A DNA stretch of 64,000 nt from Bacteroidales bacterium UBA3843 (GCA_002392745.1 DGHR01000007.1:100096-164095); one strand, 5' to 3'; shown: positions 44,510 through 54,548, counted from the first letter of the stretch. Made by a program: numbers and translations. Notes: generated by a model from the letters alone, not told the origin.

Positions 44510-47500
44510 ATGAAAACAACGAATAATATAATCAATTCGATTATGAAACAATATATGAAATATTTATGCGCAGTACTATTGGTAATAGGAACGAGCGCAC
44601 ACGCGTGGGCAGTCACCGAAACGATGGACTTCACGCAATGTTGGGGACTCGGTACAAGTTATGCAAGCGGAGTGTACACCTATGGTGGCTATGCCATTCA
44701 GGCTCATGATGCGATGTATAATCGATACAATGATTATTGGATATTGAATTATTACTACAGCGATGTATCCGACCACAACGCATGGGGAGGAATTATTCTG
44801 CCTCCATTCGACGGCACGGTAAGTAGCATTACCGTTACTTCCGGATCCGGTTCGGGAGCTACTTCCCGTACTATCCAATTATACGTCAACGGCACATTAC
44901 AAGCAACCAGTTCCAGTATTCCGGCGAGCGGGTCTTATACCTTTACTTCACTTTCCATTGCCGCCGGTAGTACGATAGAGTTACGCAATAACACCAACAA
45001 CAATGAGTTTCACTTGGCTTCTCTTTCCATAACGCATAATGGCAGTCAAATGGGAACAGCTGCTGTTTCGGGAAAGAGTGTTGTATCTGCTTCTGCGGAT
45101 GGAAACGGAACTGTAACCGTAAGCAGTAATCCTGTTAGTTTTGACGCAACCACAACGCTAACTGCCGTTCCTGCATCAGGTTGGCAATTTGATTATTGGG
45201 AGGTGACCAGCGTCGGTAACACCTGTACTAACTACGATCCCTATAGCACACGTTGGACACAAAATGAGTTTACTGAAGATAACATTATTGGACTTAGCAC
45301 CGATGCCTCTATTGAGTTGTATAATTTCACACATCCAGATTACTTTATTGCCGTGGCACACTTTGTGGAAACAACGTGTACTATTGATACAAAAGTCGTC
45401 TTTGCTAATAGTGGGACGCAGAATGTGAATGCCAGCACATCAGCGCAGACCTTTGACAATGCCGGCACGGCGAAACGAGTTAGCAACAATGTCAACACAG
45501 GACAGACAGTTACCTATACTTCAAGCAATCCGTCTGTGTCGGTTAACGCATCCGGTCGCGTTAGCATACCTGCCAACTTCGTCGGTTCTGTCACTATCAC
45601 TGCTACTGCTGCTGAAAGTGGAGATTACTGTGAATCAAGTGAAAGTTACACACTAAATGTGAACGGTTATAATGTTACGTATCATGTAAAATCTTGTGTA
45701 AGCGGCAAGCCGGCAAATAAAACAAATTACTTGGGAAGTCTGACCCTGCCAACCGGTTTGTCAATAGATGGCTACCAGTTTGCCGGATGGACAACCAACG
45801 GTTCCTATAGTGACAACAGCACTCCACCGACTCTGCAGCCGGCATCTATTACCGTTACAGCTGATGTGGACCTGCATGCAGTGTTTAAGAAAGTTAGTTC
45901 CACATTTGAAAAGATGCCGGAGAACACGAGCGGTAGTGTAAACACATCAATCCCTGAAGGTGATTATGTTATCTGTACCAATTATGATCCGGGTAGTAGT
46001 GCGCGAATCATGACTAATACAGTGAACGGAGGTCGTATGGACACGCAAGATGGCGAATATACGTTTACGGCTGCCGGATTAAGTTGTACGGATGAAGATT
46101 ATATATGGCATATATCCGGAACAGCAGGAAATTACAAGATGTACAATGCTTCCTCCGGAAAGTATCTTGCCTCTGAAAGCGGAGCAACAGTAAGTAGTCC
46201 TGCCGACAGAAAAATGAGATTAGTGGACGAATCGTCCAATGCATACACCAACTGGACTATCGCTCAAAACAACGGTTCGGTACCATATATGTTTACTAAT
46301 ACGAAACGTCAAACTGACTCTGAGACAGAAAAGAGTCTTGGTGTTTCCAACAACCGTGTTTTCTTTAGAGGAGATAGTTATAAAGCGACATTCTATCTTT
46401 TTAAGCGAACCTCTACTGCAAATGCGTACACTATCAATCCGGATTGTGATGCAGCGGAATACACGGTGACGTTCAATTTAGGTTCCGCACCTACAGGAGC
46501 GACCGTAAGTGCGAGTGCTACAGGTGCGACCTTCTCATCGCCTGTACTCTCGCCGGTAACATCCGGAACGGCTGTGACGATTAACGCCACTGCGCCAACA
46601 GGTTACCATTTCGTCAGTTGGACAGTTACTTCCGGTGGAGCAAGCCTTAGTTCGGCTGCGACCTCCGCCAGCAACGGATTTACGATGCCGGCTTCGAATG
46701 TAGTTTTGACTCCGGTATATGCAGCGGATAGTTACACGATAATCTATTTAGATAAGGGAGGAAGTGCATTCTCCGGAACGCATGACACCGGCTATCCGAC
46801 CACGCACACTTATGGTACCGAGACAACTCTTTCCGGAGCTACGAAATCCGGTTGGGAGTTTGCAGGTTGGTACACCAGTAGCGCCTGCACATCCGGAACG
46901 CAGGTGACATCGCTGGGCGCAACAGACTATACTTCTTCGCCCACGTTATATGCACTATGGGTACACTTTACCGATCCGTTGGCATGGTGCCCGGAGCCGG
47001 AAGTGGTTTTGACTGGAACGACCTATATTACCAGTTTGTATCATGCTTCCAACGAAGGTATGATTCGCGGTACAAGCCAACTGACCCTTACAGGACGCAA
47101 TATGGGTATCGATGAGGATGTAACGCTTACATCCAATAACCCCAATGTATATTTCTCGACTTCCACCAATGAGAATATCAAACGCGGTACGGCAAATCAG
47201 CCGAAGACCTCGCTTACGTTGAAAACAGATGTCAATGGTAAACTGAATGGCGATGAGGGCTATACCATATACGTACATTTCATGCCGAGCGCAGCGGGCG
47301 ACGGTTCCATCAGTGACGTGACGGTTACTGCCACCTATGCAGTGCCGGATCCGGATGAAGTGAGCACCACGCACGTATATGTTCGTAGTATGCCGGCACA
47401 GTTTGCCGTAGCCACTAAGGTAGGTAACACTTGGTATGCACTGCCTGCAAACATGGGTGGAGCAGGAAACCCCGCACCGGTTCAGATTGAGGTTAATGAA

Positions 47501-49735
47501 ACCAACTGGACAGCCAAAGGTCCAGCAACCGTTTCGTATGCAATGTGGCCGGTACATACATCATCAAGTATAACCCCTGCACCAAGCTACACGGCTAACG
47601 GTGACCACTGGCGATTGGTGGGTAACGACAACAAAGCACTGTGGGCAAGTCCTACTGCAGGTACATACACTATTAAGAATGATGCAGTTGTAACTTCCGT
47701 CGGCGCTAGCGTAACGACATCTTACGAATGGAAGATTACCACCACACCGCTTGATGCACTGGATCCGACTGCCGGTACATGGAAATACTATATCCAATCA
47801 GATCAAACCAACAATACCAATTATCTGAATATCAAGAATAATGATATTGTATGGGGAGCATACAACGCAGGATATGAGTTGACAAAAGACATGTATCTGT
47901 TGCCGCTGACACCGGTTGAGCCATTTGAATATAGCGTAATCGAATGGTATCCGACGAAGATGTTGATTCAGACAGAAGCTACTATCAGCAGCCCGACTGT
48001 TACGATTGACGGCACTCCTGTTGCCAGTCCGACCGTAACAGCTAAAGGCAGTAAGTGGTATGAAATAGGAAATCTGCCGTTGGAGTCTAATCCGGCCAAG
48101 ACGCTGACAATCACCAATGGCGGAGCTATGGCTGTCAAGACCATCCCTGTTATCATCTCGCGCGGAACGAAGAGTATCAGCGATGCGCCGTTCAGTACGC
48201 TCGGCAAGGCGGTTTACAACCAGACCGATTTGGTTGTCCGCGACGGTGCCGTGCTGACAGTGAACGGAAGTGCAACGGATAATACGTTCCACGATGTAAC
48301 CATCCATTCTAATTCAAAGATATCTGTTCCGGCGCTGAATACCAGTAGTGCAGAGAATAAGTTCGGTGTCCACAGTCTGACATTCTTTGGCGGAATTGAT
48401 GATATTTACAATGGTTCTTCCTATAGCACGGACAAGTATGGCGTGCCGGAGTTGTCGCTGAAAGGTAAATTCGGTACGAAGACCATCACTAAGATTGACT
48501 ATGTGATGCGTGTAGATTTAAATCAAATGTACTCGTTGGCTGTTCCCTATGATGTGAATTTAAATGAAATTACGTATTGGGATGGCACATCCATGACACC
48601 AGGAGCAAACCTCTATGCGGAGACCTATAATGGTCAGGCCCGCGCGAACATGCAGATGAGCAATACTTGGATTTATGAAACAGATTTCGCAGAAGCAAAA
48701 TTCAAGGCTGGTGTAGGTTACACTATCTCTGCAGAATTGCAGAGTGGAGTGGGAAATACATATTCCATTATCCGTATGCCGATGAACAGCAACGTAGGTA
48801 CAAACGCAACCGAAGCTGCCAAATCAATTCAGGTGACTGCATATGCAAACACTCAAGGTGTGACCATAGGTGATAACAACAAGGGTTGGAATCTCGTTGG
48901 CAACCCGTATATGGTTACTATCAGCGGAGGTGAAGCGGATAGCAAATTGGTAGTAGGCTATTTGGTAGAAACCGGAACCGGTCCATGGGAGTGGAAGGAT
49001 GATACATATCGCTATGTAACCATTCCGAATGACAATGGTACCGATTATCGCCAGATAAAATTCTCAAGTGCCGAACTGAAACCATTCAAGAACTTCTTCA
49101 TTCAGGTTGCTAACGGAGGTGAGTTGTCCTTCGCTTTATCAAGTAGACAAAATGCACCGGCCCGTTTCATGCAAACGAAGGATCGCGAAGTAGAGTTCGA
49201 GATTTTGTTCGGCAATACAACCTACACAGACAATACCGGTATGCTAATTGCAGAAAAATATAGCTCTGCATATGAAATCAATGCCGATTTGGAGAAGATA
49301 ATTGGAACAATGTCCATTTATACAATCTATGGAGGTTACAACCTTGCGTATAACGCTCTTAGCCCAGCAGAGGCAGAGCAACAGATTCCAGTGGGTTATG
49401 TAGTTCCAACGGCAGGAGAATATACCTTCCAATTGGATGACCAAAGCAATTATGAACAAGTTGAGCATATCTACTTAATGGACTACGAACAGGGTAGTAC
49501 TGTAGATTTGTTAGACAAGGGATACACATTTGAGACTGTTAAAGGAAAGAATGAGAGTCGCTTTGCTATTAATGTAATCCTTAAGGAGGAAAAAGAGGAT
49601 ATTACTACCGGTATAAATGCGTCAGAGGCAAACAACGAGCAACCGCAGAAGTTCATCTATCAAGATAAGATGTATATCCTGCAGAATGGAGTCATTTATG
49701 ATGCTACGGGTAAGAAAGTGCGTGAGATTAGATAA
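44510..49735 (+). CDS. Giant secreted modular protein with short C-terminal surface motif
   Basis: The ATG at 44510 (or 44543, MKQYMKYLCAVLLVIGTS) gives about 1741 aa; the TTG at 44501 lies in the heptamer tract. After the signal peptide (ending AHAWA) come beta-sandwich modules, Big_2-like repeats, several InlB repeats (for example FAGWYTSSACTSG) and a long beta-rich C-terminal half. It ends FIYQDKMYILQNGVIYDATG and KKVREIR. The ILxNGxxY end pattern recurs at the end of the protein at 51645 and resembles a short sorting-domain variant. It lies between two heptamer tracts, upstream of a small anchored protein. Confidence 0.82.
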   Translation: MKTTNNIINSIMKQYMKYLCAVLLVIGTSAHAWAVTETMDFTQCWGLGTSYASGVYTYGGYAIQAHDAMYNRYNDYWILNYYYSDVSDHNAWGGIILPPFDGTVSSITVTSGSGSGATSRTIQLYVNGTLQATSSSIPASGSYTFTSLSIAAGSTIELRNNTNNNEFHLASLSITHNGSQMGTAAVSGKSVVSASADGNGTVTVSSNPVSFDATTTLTAVPASGWQFDYWEVTSVGNTCTNYDPYSTRWTQNEFTEDNIIGLSTDASIELYNFTHPDYFIAVAHFVETTCTIDTKVVFANSGTQNVNASTSAQTFDNAGTAKRVSNNVNTGQTVTYTSSNPSVSVNASGRVSIPANFVGSVTITATAAESGDYCESSESYTLNVNGYNVTYHVKSCVSGKPANKTNYLGSLTLPTGLSIDGYQFAGWTTNGSYSDNSTPPTLQPASITVTADVDLHAVFKKVSSTFEKMPENTSGSVNTSIPEGDYVICTNYDPGSSARIMTNTVNGGRMDTQDGEYTFTAAGLSCTDEDYIWHISGTAGNYKMYNASSGKYLASESGATVSSPADRKMRLVDESSNAYTNWTIAQNNGSVPYMFTNTKRQTDSETEKSLGVSNNRVFFRGDSYKATFYLFKRTSTANAYTINPDCDAAEYTVTFNLGSAPTGATVSASATGATFSSPVLSPVTSGTAVTINATAPTGYHFVSWTVTSGGASLSSAATSASNGFTMPASNVVLTPVYAADSYTIIYLDKGGSAFSGTHDTGYPTTHTYGTETTLSGATKSGWEFAGWYTSSACTSGTQVTSLGATDYTSSPTLYALWVHFTDPLAWCPEPEVVLTGTTYITSLYHASNEGMIRGTSQLTLTGRNMGIDEDVTLTSNNPNVYFSTSTNENIKRGTANQPKTSLTLKTDVNGKLNGDEGYTIYVHFMPSAAGDGSISDVTVTATYAVPDPDEVSTTHVYVRSMPAQFAVATKVGNTWYALPANMGGAGNPAPVQIEVNETNWTAKGPATVSYAMWPVHTSSSITPAPSYTANGDHWRLVGNDNKALWASPTAGTYTIKNDAVVTSVGASVTTSYEWKITTTPLDALDPTAGTWKYYIQSDQTNNTNYLNIKNNDIVWGAYNAGYELTKDMYLLPLTPVEPFEYSVIEWYPTKMLIQTEATISSPTVTIDGTPVASPTVTAKGSKWYEIGNLPLESNPAKTLTITNGGAMAVKTIPVIISRGTKSISDAPFSTLGKAVYNQTDLVVRDGAVLTVNGSATDNTFHDVTIHSNSKISVPALNTSSAENKFGVHSLTFFGGIDDIYNGSSYSTDKYGVPELSLKGKFGTKTITKIDYVMRVDLNQMYSLAVPYDVNLNEITYWDGTSMTPGANLYAETYNGQARANMQMSNTWIYETDFAEAKFKAGVGYTISAELQSGVGNTYSIIRMPMNSNVGTNATEAAKSIQVTAYANTQGVTIGDNNKGWNLVGNPYMVTISGGEADSKLVVGYLVETGTGPWEWKDDTYRYVTIPNDNGTDYRQIKFSSAELKPFKNFFIQVANGGELSFALSSRQNAPARFMQTKDREVEFEILFGNTTYTDNTGMLIAEKYSSAYEINADLEKIIGTMSIYTIYGGYNLAYNALSPAEAEQQIPVGYVVPTAGEYTFQLDDQSNYEQVEHIYLMDYEQGSTVDLLDKGYTFETVKGKNESRFAINVILKEEKEDITTGINASEANNEQPQKFIYQDKMYILQNGVIYDATGKKVREIR

Positions 49736-49737
49736 TC

Positions 49738-49785
49738 TTAGTGTTGAATGTTTAGTATTTAATGTTTAATGATTAAAATATTAGA
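49738..49785. repeat. Heptamer tract TTTAATG, second copy
   Basis: Words GAATGTT, TAGTATT, TAATGTT, TAATGAT in 7-bp register. It lies between the giant gene and the small anchored protein gene. Confidence 0.75.
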
Positions 49786-49789
49786 GATT

Positions 49790-50392
49790 ATGAGCACATT
49801 GAGATATATCATCCTGCCATTACTGGCAATCACCTTGTCAGTCACCACCATTTCTGCTGCTCCAAAGCAGCAGAAGGGTGGTGTGCCGACCCTGAACACC
49901 AACGCGAAGAAGAAATCGGGCACCGGTGCTGCGGCCGCCAATGCTGCACTCAATCGCAGCGTCTCTCGTTCGGCAGTAACCACCGCCGTGCCGATGGTGC
50001 AAAACAACAACCCGTTCCGCCATACGGCAACGCCGACGCCCCCTTCTTCCTCGGCGCGATATGAGGCAACCGGTTCACAATCATCAGGCAGCAGTATGCC
50101 CATCATCAACCCTCGCACGACGCGTGAGACGAAAGGCAGCGGCTTGAGCGGCGGCGCCTCGGCCGGCGGACTGATGCTGAGCGGAAGCCAGTATGCGTCG
50201 ACAGCAGCAAACGGAGGCGGCAGTTCAGCGAGTTCCACCACTCCCAGTCGCCCACGGAAGGAGCGCCCGGGGAGTTGGACAGACCCGTATTTGAATCCTC
50301 TGGGCGATGCGGCATGGCCGTTGGCGCTGCTGGCGCTTGCGTTCGCGTTCGGCCAATGGATCGCAAAAAAACTAAACCGCTCTGCTAATTAG
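49790..50392 (+). CDS. Small secreted protein with C-terminal membrane anchor, paralogue B
   Basis: ATG at 49790 (MSTLRYIILPLLAITLSV; signal peptide ending ISAA, 200 aa). It begins PKQQKGGVPTLNTNAKKKSG and has the same middle block as paralogue A (22963), nearly identical in DNA over about 200 bp. The C-terminus has NPLGDAAWPLALLALAFAF and a KKLNR tail. It follows a giant secreted protein, as paralogue A does. I infer a shared role in surface display or assembly, not a known function. Confidence 0.75.
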   Translation: MSTLRYIILPLLAITLSVTTISAAPKQQKGGVPTLNTNAKKKSGTGAAAANAALNRSVSRSAVTTAVPMVQNNNPFRHTATPTPPSSSARYEATGSQSSGSSMPIINPRTTRETKGSGLSGGASAGGLMLSGSQYASTAANGGGSSASSTTPSRPRKERPGSWTDPYLNPLGDAAWPLALLALAFAFGQWIAKKLNRSAN

Positions 50393-50404
50393 TAGGTGCG
50401 ACCA

Positions 50405-50466
50405 TTGCCTCCGCTCTCCCCATAGCAAACAGTCCGACAGACTTCGGTTTACTCTGGGGACCCCAT
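50405..50466 (-). repeat. Diverged copy of the 141-bp repeat
   Basis: Read on the minus strand: GGGGTCCCC, then GTAAACCGAAG, TGTTTGC and GGGGAGAGCGGAGGCA, in the same order as in 20101-20170. Confidence 0.75.
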
Positions 50467-50521
50467 ACAATATCCCATACAATATAAGGTACGCACACGC
50501 AAGCGCAGGGTATAGTGTTTT

Positions 50522-50759
50522 TTTAGAAGAAAATAATAAAAATAAATTGATTATAAAGAAAATATTTTTAGAAAAAAAATAGATAAACCCTTCCGCCGGT
50601 GCTACATGGAATACGGCCTACGCGGCCTGAGCGTAAATGACTACTAATTCGCGTATTTGAGCGAGCTCAACACACGCCTTATTATTCCTTTCCGCACTGC
50701 TAAAAGCAGTTGCATTCCATGTATCCTCGTCGTCAGCGATAAACATAAATAAAGGTTAT
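50522..50759 (+). repeat. Long dispersed repeat, copy 1
   Basis: About 238 bp repeated at 54311-54548 with few differences. An AT-rich lead is followed by a GC-richer part bounded by TACATGGAAT and ATTCCATGTA (inverted). No ORF is convincing. Heptamer-like AAAGGTT words follow to about 50850. Confidence 0.9.
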
Positions 50760-50931
50760 TGGGAAAAGGTTAAAGGTTATAGTTTAGAGGACGCTCGCTG
50801 GGCGAGCTACAGTTTAGAGGTGAAAGGTTAAAGGTTATTGGTTATTGTGTACTTGCGTGAGCGTACGTACGCGCGATCAATCCTAAAATTAAATTATAGT
50901 ATAGGAGAAAAAACAAAAATGTTCGCAAAAT

Positions 50932-50963
50932 TTGTGAATATCAAAAAAATGTAGTATCTTTGC
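50932..50963 (+). promoter_or_regulatory. Promoter of the HigBA module
   Basis: TTGTGAATATCA at 50932 and TATCTTTGC at 50955-50963, spacing 20 bp. Confidence 0.85.
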
Positions 50964-50981
50964 AGCGGATTTGTAAATGGG

Positions 50982-51277
50982 ATGGATGTAATCTTTCAAA
51001 AAGACTACCTGAGCGATTTATATTATACCGGTAAAACGAGCGATAAACAACACCGCTATCAACCTGAAGTAGTGCGCAAATATGCCAAGGTTGTAGGCCT
51101 ACTGGAGGCAGTCAGCAGGATGGAAGACTTGTACCGATTCAATTCGCTCCATTTTGAGGCTCTTGAAGGGCGGAACCCCTTTTTTCAGTAAGGATTGATA
51201 TCCATTACAGACTGGTTTTCCAGATGGCCAGTAAAGCCGGAGAAACAGTCTTTACAATCTGCAAATTAGAAGATTAA
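50982..51277 (+). pseudogene. higB: HigB-type toxin with frameshift
   Basis: Frame 1 gives MDVIFQKDYLSDLYYTGKT and, later, YRFNSLHFEALEGRNP, then stops at 51189. The -1 frame from the run C4-T6 (51176-51185) continues as SVRIDIHYRLVFQ and CKLED, the expected HigB C-terminus, to a stop at 51277. So the gene is broken by one base in a homopolymer run: a mutation, a sequencing error, or possibly programmed slippage. higA follows 11 bp later. Confidence 0.8.
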
Positions 51278-51288
51278 AGCATGATATT

Positions 51289-51600
51289 ATGGCAGCATTA
51301 GGTTATCCCTTCTACCCGGTACATCCGGGTGAGGTAATCAAAGACGAACTGAAGGCACGCAATATATCCCAACGTGAGTTTGCGCGTCAGGTACATATGT
51401 CTTACACGGTATTGAACGAGCTGGTTAATGGCAAACGGTCATTAACTCCATCAACGGCTCTTATGTTTGAGACCGCACTGGATATTCCTGCTGACGCATT
51501 GATGGCTATTCAAACCAAATACAATATGCAAACAGCAAGGCAAGACCGCAAGTTGCAATCATGGCTATCGCGTATTCCGCGAGTAGCAGCCATGTTATGA
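51289..51600 (+). CDS. higA: HigA-type antitoxin (XRE family)
   Basis: This 103-aa protein has the HigA signature HPGEVIKDELKARNISQREF, the helix-turn-helix core ARQVHMSYTVLNELVNGKRS, and DIPADALMAIQTKYN at the end. It binds HigB and represses the operon in known members. It is intact, while the upstream toxin is frameshifted, a common outcome when a toxin is lost. Confidence 0.92.
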   Translation: MAALGYPFYPVHPGEVIKDELKARNISQREFARQVHMSYTVLNELVNGKRSLTPSTALMFETALDIPADALMAIQTKYNMQTARQDRKLQSWLSRIPRVAAML

Positions 51601-51644
51601 TAAAGGAAGAATGAACAAAAACATCATTTAACAATAACACAACC

Positions 51645-54278
51645 ATGAAGAAATTTTTCTTATTTTTAGCAGCGTGCGCGATGAGTATCGCGATGTCCGC
51701 TGCAGTGAGCATTACCATCAATCCGAGCCATGTGGATTTCGGAGAAGTGAGTATCAAGGGCAAGACCAGTGTAGAGGGTTCCGCCACATTTGATGTAACC
51801 TATTCCGGTCTGGTGGAATATTGCGGTGTAGTTTTTGAGGATGTCGAGATGCCGGAAGACGGAGCTGCATTCTGGATTGAAGGAACGAACACAGACGGAT
51901 GGATCTACAGCGGCGATGCATACAACCCGGCGGAAGGTGAAGGTCTGACGCTCCATTATATGGCAGACAAAGCCGGTACGTACACCGGTAAGATTCGTTT
52001 CTACAGTTACAACAGCGATGATGATTGGTACAACAAGGTGCCCGGCACATCATATTATATGACGATGAAGCTGGTGGTTACCGATGAGGCTATCGTAGCA
52101 AAAACCACTCCGTTCGAGCGTATCAATAGCACGAGCGAGTTGAAAGACGGCGACGAGGTGGTGTTTGTTGATGAGACAAGTGGCGCTGTGAGCGCTCCGC
52201 TGAACGGAGCATACCTGCCGGCATTGACAGAAGGCGTGAAGGTGGACAAAGCCACCGGCAAAGCCGATGTACCGGCCGGAGCACAAACATTTATACTGAA
52301 ACAATACAGCGGCAACTGGCAGTTCATCTATCCGGACGACAGCGAGAAAGCCCTGTTGCTGGATTATAGTTCGAACAGCGGAAAGGGTGCTTTCACCACC
52401 ACATATGCCGTTGGTCAGACGGTCAAAAGCTGGGAGATAACCATCAGTGGAGGCGTGGCCTCTGTGATTCGCCCGAACGAAGCAGACCCGGCATACCCCG
52501 TCCGCTTCAACAGCGACCGTTTCAAACCCTACATGAGCGAGAGTACAGGTACAGACATCGCACTTTATAAGAAATCCGGTGAGGCGCAGGAGATAAAGAG
52601 CAGCGTGGTTCTGAATACGGAGAGTGTGACGTTCACAGACTGCGAGCTGGGCGAGACGCAGAGCGTAGAGGTAAGTTATACCGCGGAGAACCTGACGGAC
52701 GATATCATCTGGGCCGTTGAGGGTACGGACGCTGCGCTCTTTGAGGTCAAAGAAGAAGGCGACAACAAGAGCGGCAAAGTAACTGTGACCTACAAAGGAA
52801 CGGGTACCAAGACCGGCGCCGTTGACGCCAAGTTGAGCTACCTGACCCAGGATATCAAACTCGACCCGATGGAGGGTTCGTTCCCCATCTCGCTGACATT
52901 GATTGACAATACCGTCAAACTGACGAAGATAGAGTTCGTGGGTGCGCCGGAGACGATTGACCAGCACCAGACGATAGACATGAGCCAGTATCTGGTATTC
53001 ACGCCCAACGACGCGGTGGACAAATCCGTGACATGGTCAACCGACCATGATTATCAGGGCACTATAGACGCCGAGGGCAAACTGTACGCCAAGCAAGTGA
53101 CAGGCCAGATTATTGTAACCGTGACTTCGGTCCGCGTACCGGAAGTGAGCGCCAGCCATACGCTGACCATTACTGTGCCGACCATCACTGATTTTACATT
53201 GTCGAAGAGCGAAGTGACGCTCTACACAGGCGGTACGGAAACGATGAGCATAACTGCGTTTGTGCCGAACTATGCCACCGCTACCGCCACATGGGCAAGC
53301 AGCAATACGGAAGTAGCGACGGTCAGCAAGAGCGGCGTGATAACCGCCAAGGCCATCGGCGAAGCAGAGATAAGCGCCACCATCGGTGAGGTGGTCAAGA
53401 AATGTCAGGTGCACGTAGTGCCCGTAACGGTAGAGAGTATCGCTTTCGCCACCACAGAGGCCAGCCTGACTGTCGGTTCGCAGCTGCAACTGGCGCCGGT
53501 GGTAACTCCCGCCCAGGCTGCAGACGATTACACCATTACCTATGTCTCGGACAACGAAGAGACGGCCACCGTCAGCACTGACGGAGTAGTGAAGGGTATC
53601 GCAGAAGGAGACGCTGTCATTACTGCCACGATTGACGGCAAGAGCGCACAGATAACCATTCATGTCGTAGCTGCGGCGACCTTTGCCAAACTGACCAACC
53701 CGAGTGTGCTGGCCGCCAAGGACACCATCATCCTTGCTGCTATCTACGAAACCAACGGAGTGATAGCCGGCAAACGCGATGGCAAGAAATTGACCGTACT
53801 GACTGAAGGAGTGACAGTAACAGAGACTGAGGCTTATGCTGATGAGGCATGCCGTATGGTTCTGGGCACGGAGAGCGGCCAAAAGGGGTATACGCTGACC
53901 ATAGCGGGCGCTAGCAAACCGATTGCTGTGGCAGCCAATGCAAACGATATCGTGGATGCCAACACGCAGAACGGCAGATACTGGGAATTCGTAGCCGATG
54001 GAAGCAACGGGTATTACGTCCGCAACCTGCTGAACACGAACGCGATGTTCAAATACCATATCGGCAATGCCGCTATCAAACCCTACAAAGCCACGACAAC
54101 GGGTGCCGTCTATGTATATGTTTACTACCGTAAGTATGTAGCACCTATAGGCACAGATATAGAGGAAGTACAAGGTGACAATGTACAATGTACCAAGGTG
54201 CTGCGCGATGGTCGACTGATGATTATCCGCAACGGAGTGGTTTATACGGTTGACGGGAAGATAGGTTATAGGTTATAG
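51645..54278 (+). CDS. Secreted protein with Big_2 domains and short C-terminal motif
   Basis: This 877-aa protein has a signal peptide (MKKFFLFLAACAMSIAMSAA). An N-terminal choice-of-anchor-like domain (SHVDFGEVSIKG) is followed by beta-rich domains and three Big_2 Ig-like repeats (for example WASSNTEVATVSKSGVITAK and SDNEETATVSTDGVVKGIAE). The end, VLRDGRLMIIRNGVVYTVDG, matches the ILxNGxxY pattern of 44510. The very last residues (GYRL) and the stop are encoded by a heptamer tract, so the original C-terminus may have been a little different. Confidence 0.82.
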   Translation: MKKFFLFLAACAMSIAMSAAVSITINPSHVDFGEVSIKGKTSVEGSATFDVTYSGLVEYCGVVFEDVEMPEDGAAFWIEGTNTDGWIYSGDAYNPAEGEGLTLHYMADKAGTYTGKIRFYSYNSDDDWYNKVPGTSYYMTMKLVVTDEAIVAKTTPFERINSTSELKDGDEVVFVDETSGAVSAPLNGAYLPALTEGVKVDKATGKADVPAGAQTFILKQYSGNWQFIYPDDSEKALLLDYSSNSGKGAFTTTYAVGQTVKSWEITISGGVASVIRPNEADPAYPVRFNSDRFKPYMSESTGTDIALYKKSGEAQEIKSSVVLNTESVTFTDCELGETQSVEVSYTAENLTDDIIWAVEGTDAALFEVKEEGDNKSGKVTVTYKGTGTKTGAVDAKLSYLTQDIKLDPMEGSFPISLTLIDNTVKLTKIEFVGAPETIDQHQTIDMSQYLVFTPNDAVDKSVTWSTDHDYQGTIDAEGKLYAKQVTGQIIVTVTSVRVPEVSASHTLTITVPTITDFTLSKSEVTLYTGGTETMSITAFVPNYATATATWASSNTEVATVSKSGVITAKAIGEAEISATIGEVVKKCQVHVVPVTVESIAFATTEASLTVGSQLQLAPVVTPAQAADDYTITYVSDNEETATVSTDGVVKGIAEGDAVITATIDGKSAQITIHVVAAATFAKLTNPSVLAAKDTIILAAIYETNGVIAGKRDGKKLTVLTEGVTVTETEAYADEACRMVLGTESGQKGYTLTIAGASKPIAVAANANDIVDANTQNGRYWEFVADGSNGYYVRNLLNTNAMFKYHIGNAAIKPYKATTTGAVYVYVYYRKYVAPIGTDIEEVQGDNVQCTKVLRDGRLMIIRNGVVYTVDGKIGYRL

Positions 54279-54311
54279 GTTATTGGTTATAGGTTATAGG
54301 TGTATGGTGAT
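54265..54311. repeat. Heptamer tract GGTTATA
   Basis: GGTTATA and GGTTATT words in tandem, overlapping the end of the preceding gene. Confidence 0.88.
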
Positions 54312-54548
54312 TTAGAAAAAAATAAAGAAAATAAATTGATTATAAAGAAAATATTTTTAGAAAAAAAATAGATAAACCCTTCCGCCGGTGCTACATGGAA
54401 TATGGCCTACGCGGCCTGAGCGTAAATGCCTACTAATTCGCGTATTCGAGCGAGCTCAATACACGCCTTACTATTCCTTTCCGCACTGCTAAAAGCAGTT
54501 CTATTCCATGTATCTCCGTCGTCAGCGATAAACATAAATAAAGGTTAT
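54311..54548 (+). repeat. Long dispersed repeat, copy 2
   Basis: Second copy of 50522-50759, including the TACATGGAAT/ATTCCATGTA arms. Heptamer-like words precede and follow it. Confidence 0.9.
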
